A program made the translations under genes and the position numbers. A stretch of DNA of 9,248 nt from Acidobacteriota bacterium (lineage in GTDB: Bacteria; Acidobacteriota; Blastocatellia; Pyrinomonadales; Pyrinomonadaceae), in assembly GCA_023391155.1 (NCBI GenBank), contig JAEWBM010000045.1, positions 1-9,248 on the forward strand. Direction: 5' to 3'. This document shows positions 7,286 through 9,248 of the stretch, piece after piece; position 1 is the stretch's first letter, and every line of letters begins with the position of its first letter. Below the pieces are notes generated by a model, which did no database searches, was not told the origin of the DNA, and saw only the letters and a list, made by a program, of their open reading frames with translations.

Positions 7286-8046
7286 ACATCCGAACGCTGA
7301 TCGTTGATGACGAGCCGCTGGCCCGTGCACGGCTGCGCCGATTTCTGACCGAACATTCTGAGGTCGAGGTGATCGGTGAATGCGGGAACGGAAAGGACGC
7401 TGTCGAGGCGATCAGGAAGGATGCGCCGGACCTAGTGTTCATGGACATTCAAATGCCGGAGATGACCGGGTTTGACGCGATCGGCAAACTCAAGAGCAGT
7501 GAGATGCCGACGGTGATCTTTGTAACCGCGTATGACCAATATGCGCTGCAGGCGTTTGAAGTGCACGCTCTCGATTATCTGCTTAAACCTTTCACGCGGG
7601 AGCGGCTTGCGAGCGCCGTCGAGCGCGCAAAGCAGCAGATCAGGCACCGACAGCGCGGGGAGCTCGATGAGCGGCTAGAATCGCTGCTGAGCGATCTGCG
7701 TACCGAGCGAAAGTATCTGGACCGGCTGGTCGTTAAGACGGTCGGGCGGGTCTACTTTTTGAAGACCGACGAGATCGACTGGATCGAAGCCGCGGGAAAC
7801 TATCTGAAGCTCCACATCGGACGCGAGGCCCATATGATCCGAGAGACGATGAACTCGATCGAGGCAAAGCTGGACCCGGACAAGTTTCTGCGCATCCACC
7901 GGTCGACGATCGTTAATATAGACCGGATAAAAGAACTGCACCCGATGTTCAGCGGAGACTATTCGGTCATCCTGAAAAACGGTGCGGAACTGTCGCTGAG
8001 CCGCAACTATCGCGACCGATTTCTCGAGATGTTCGAGCGGCAATGA
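7282..8046 (+). CDS. LytTR-family (AlgR/LytR-type) response regulator
   Basis: The product is 254 residues, cytoplasmic. The receiver domain (1-118) has acidic residues D9 and D10, phospho-acceptor D55 in VFMDIQMP, switch T82 in VTAYDQYA and K102 in LLKPF. All are present, so phosphorylation by the coupled kinase is expected. After a charged linker (119-146), the LytTR DNA-binding domain covers 147-252, with VGRVYFLKTDEIDWIEAAGN and FLRIHRSTIVNID as typical stretches. LytTR domains bind short direct repeats upstream of promoters and activate transcription. The ATG is set by the ATGA overlap with the kinase; GGAGG lies at 7264-7268, rather far upstream, so coupling probably supplies most initiation. 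An AlgR-core-like sequence lies 57 bases past the stop, before the propeller gene, which is a likely target. Confidence 0.93.
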   Translation: MNIRTLIVDDEPLARARLRRFLTEHSEVEVIGECGNGKDAVEAIRKDAPDLVFMDIQMPEMTGFDAIGKLKSSEMPTVIFVTAYDQYALQAFEVHALDYLLKPFTRERLASAVERAKQQIRHRQRGELDERLESLLSDLRTERKYLDRLVVKTVGRVYFLKTDEIDWIEAAGNYLKLHIGREAHMIRETMNSIEAKLDPDKFLRIHRSTIVNIDRIKELHPMFSGDYSVILKNGAELSLSRNYRDRFLEMFERQ

Positions 8047-8062
8047 CCCGCTCACGGCCGGA

Positions 8063-8096
8063 TCACTCATCCCTCGTCACTCCTCATTTATCACTC
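8063..8096 (+). repeat. Three TCACTC repeats at exact 14-base spacing
   Basis: TCACTC occurs at 8063-8068, 8077-8082 and 8091-8096, a strict 14-base period in a pyrimidine-rich stretch just after the response-regulator stop. The bases between copies are similar but not identical (ATCCCTCG, CTCATTTA). It could be an array of regulator half-sites, a decayed tandem duplication, or low-complexity intergenic DNA. No transposon-like ends are visible. Confidence 0.5.
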
Positions 8097-8102
8097 CTCC
8101 AA

Positions 8103-8112
8103 ACCGTTCGTC
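8103..8112 (+). promoter_or_regulatory. Putative LytTR (AlgR-like) operator
   Basis: ACCGTTCGTC matches the AlgR binding core as I recall it from Pseudomonas (ACCGTTCGTC followed by a less conserved tail). A second GTTCG follows 15 bases downstream (8121-8125), giving an imperfect direct repeat such as LytTR proteins use. It lies between the LytTR regulator gene and the propeller gene, centred about 47 bases before the predicted transcription start, a typical activator position. Binding by this particular regulator is inference, since LytTR specificity varies among bacteria. Confidence 0.4.
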
Positions 8113-8118
8113 ACATTT

Positions 8119-8148
8119 TTGTTCGAAGATCGGATCTTTCTTTATAAA
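8119..8148 (+). promoter_or_regulatory. Candidate promoter of the propeller operon
   Basis: TTGTTC (8119-8124) could act as a weak -35 box, 18 bases before TATAAA (8143-8148), a good -10 box in the most AT-rich part of the intergenic region. Transcription would start near 8155, about 25 bases before the ATG at 8180. The poor -35 match is consistent with dependence on an activator bound at 8103-8112. This is a by-eye call. Confidence 0.45.
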
Positions 8149-8170
8149 TTCGTTGTCCGTAGATCAACGC

Positions 8171-8175
8171 GAGGA
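8171..8175 (+). promoter_or_regulatory. Ribosome binding site that sets the propeller start
   Basis: GAGGA precedes the ATG at 8180 by four bases, and this decides against the in-frame TTG at 8153. It is one of only two clear Shine-Dalgarno sequences in the window. Confidence 0.75.
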
Positions 8176-8179
8176 AAAT

Positions 8180-9178
8180 ATGAAAAGACAGCTAATCAGG
8201 GCCGCGGTTTTTGTCACGTTGGGAATAATCTTTGTCTTCAAGGGCTATATCATCGCGATCGGGCAAAAGCCGGTGCTCGTCGTCCTGAACAAAACGGACA
8301 ACGACATGGTGACGGTCGACCCCGCGACGATGAAGGTGACGGGACGTGTCGCGGTTGGCGACGGGCCGCACGAGGTCGTTCTTTCGGCGGACGGCAAAAC
8401 CGCCTATGTCGCCAATTATGGAGCTCAGATGCCGGGATCGTCGCTTTCGGTCATCGATCTCGAGACGATGAAAGAGCCGCGGCGGGTCGACCTGCTGCCG
8501 CTGATGAGGCCGCACGGGCTGCAGATGATCGGGGGGCGAATATATTTCACCGCCGAGACGAACCGCGCGATCGCTCGATATGACCCGGCAAAGGACAAGG
8601 TCGATTGGGTGATGGGAACGGGACAGAATGGGTCGCACATGATCGTCGGGACAAACGATGAAAAGCGGTTCTATACTGCAAATATCGGTTCAGACAATGT
8701 GACGGCATTTGAGCTCACGGCGGCCCCGCCGGCCGGCTCCCGAGTGATTCAGATACCGGTGGGCAAACAGCCCGAGGCGATCGATATGTCGCCGGACGGA
8801 AAGGAGATCTGGACGGGGCTGAACGCCGAGGGTGCGATCGATATCGTGGACACGGCGGCACACAAGTTTATTGAGAAGGTGCAGATCGGCGGGCGTCCTT
8901 ACCGGGTGCGCTTCACACCCGACGGCAAGTGGGTGGTAAATACGATCCTCCCGACCAGGGAGATCGTCATCGTTGAAGCAGCGACGCGAAAAGAGGTGCG
9001 CCGGATAAAGCTTGAGAGCGTGCCGATGGGTATCACCTTTTCACGCGACGGGCGTACCGCATTCGTGAGCGCGGGCGACCCCGACATTGTATTGAGGATA
9101 GATCTCGAAAAAGGCGAGGTCACGGGCCGAGTCGAGACCGGCAGAGTGCCAGATGGTATAGCCGTGGCGGGATATTGA
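8180..9178 (+). CDS. YVTN/YncE-type beta-propeller protein with N-terminal membrane anchor or signal peptide
   Basis: The product is 332 residues. Residues 1-28 (MKRQLIRAAV, then a hydrophobic run) are a signal peptide or uncleaved anchor, placing the domain outside the cytoplasmic membrane. The rest is repeated blades in which a glycine turn is followed by a segment of the form PDGK..YV: DGPHEVVLSADGKTAYVANY (61-80), KQPEAIDMSPDGKEIWTGLN (196-215), GRPYRVRFTPDGKWVVNTIL (238-257), VPMGITFSRDGRTAFVSAGD (281-300) and a last partial unit VPDGIAVAGY (323-332) that probably closes the ring with the N-terminal strands. This matches the YVTN beta-propeller family (YncE-like). Such domains bind proteins, ligands or surfaces; I see no catalytic motif, so the role is not predicted. 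It has its own promoter and ribosome binding site and is followed 22 bases later by another start, suggesting an operon that continues beyond the window. Confidence 0.85.
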   Translation: MKRQLIRAAVFVTLGIIFVFKGYIIAIGQKPVLVVLNKTDNDMVTVDPATMKVTGRVAVGDGPHEVVLSADGKTAYVANYGAQMPGSSLSVIDLETMKEPRRVDLLPLMRPHGLQMIGGRIYFTAETNRAIARYDPAKDKVDWVMGTGQNGSHMIVGTNDEKRFYTANIGSDNVTAFELTAAPPAGSRVIQIPVGKQPEAIDMSPDGKEIWTGLNAEGAIDIVDTAAHKFIEKVQIGGRPYRVRFTPDGKWVVNTILPTREIVIVEAATRKEVRRIKLESVPMGITFSRDGRTAFVSAGDPDIVLRIDLEKGEVTGRVETGRVPDGIAVAGY

Positions 9179-9188
9179 AACGGAGGCC

Positions 9189-9192
9189 GAGG
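9189..9192 (+). promoter_or_regulatory. Ribosome binding site for the gene starting at 9201
   Basis: GAGG lies eight bases before the ATG at 9201, within the usual spacing. It is the main support for a real gene start in the last 48 bases. Confidence 0.65.
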
Positions 9193-9200
9193 TAAGTGTT

Positions 9201-9248
9201 ATGGCAAACCAGCAATTGACAGAAGCTAAGGGCATCGACCCTGAAAAG
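9201..9248 (+). CDS. Start of an unidentified protein (5' part only)
   Basis: An ATG at 9201 opens a frame that reads MANQQLTEAKGIDPEK and runs off the window. A well-spaced GAGG lies upstream, and the start is 22 bases after the propeller stop, on the same strand, so the two genes are probably cotranscribed. Sixteen polar, charged residues show no signal peptide and are too few to identify the family. Confidence 0.65.
   Translation, partial: MANQQLTEAKGIDPEK

Overview
The window is a gene-dense bacterial segment of moderately high GC content, with seven protein genes and the first 16 codons of an eighth. No stretch over about 135 bases lacks a gene. There are no RNA genes, insertion sequences, CRISPR arrays or attachment sites that I can see. 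The gene families (an Agl23-type membrane protein, a stand-alone HerA-like ATPase, a GCS2 ligase with CBS domains, a LytS/LytTR pair and a YVTN-type propeller) and the weak Shine-Dalgarno usage fit an environmental Acidobacteriota such as Blastocatellia. That placement is an impression, not a demonstrated assignment.

Layout. Bases 1-1181 (+) are the 3' part of a polytopic membrane protein of the Agl23/TIGR03663 type, open at the window edge. It ends three bases from the stop of a convergent gene at 1185-2894 (-), a HerA-type hexameric ATPase. Only 43 bases separate that gene's ATG from the ATG of a divergent gene at 2938-4113 (+), a zinc-dependent amidohydrolase of the AstE/AspA family. This is followed on the same strand by 4162-6108 (+), a GCS2-type carboxylate-amine ligase fused to a C-terminal CBS pair. 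Small hairpins follow that gene, and then comes a translationally coupled two-component pair: a LytS/AlgZ-type histidine kinase (6170-7285) and a LytTR response regulator (7282-8046). After a 133-base intergenic region come a membrane-anchored or exported YVTN-type beta-propeller (8180-9178) and the start of another gene (9201 onward).

Functional reading. The window holds two probable working units. The first pairs an amide-bond-forming enzyme with CBS nucleotide-sensing domains (GCS2-CBS) and an amide-bond-cleaving enzyme (AstE/AspA). This looks like a make-and-break pair acting on an unidentified glutamyl or acyl-amino-acid compound, and it is the best candidate here for an uncharacterised pathway. 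The second is the kinase/regulator pair followed by the propeller gene. Upstream of the propeller, ACCGTTCGTC at 8103-8112 matches the recalled AlgR (LytTR family) binding core and sits just above a plausible promoter, which suggests the regulator controls the downstream operon. The HerA-like ATPase has no visible operon partner.
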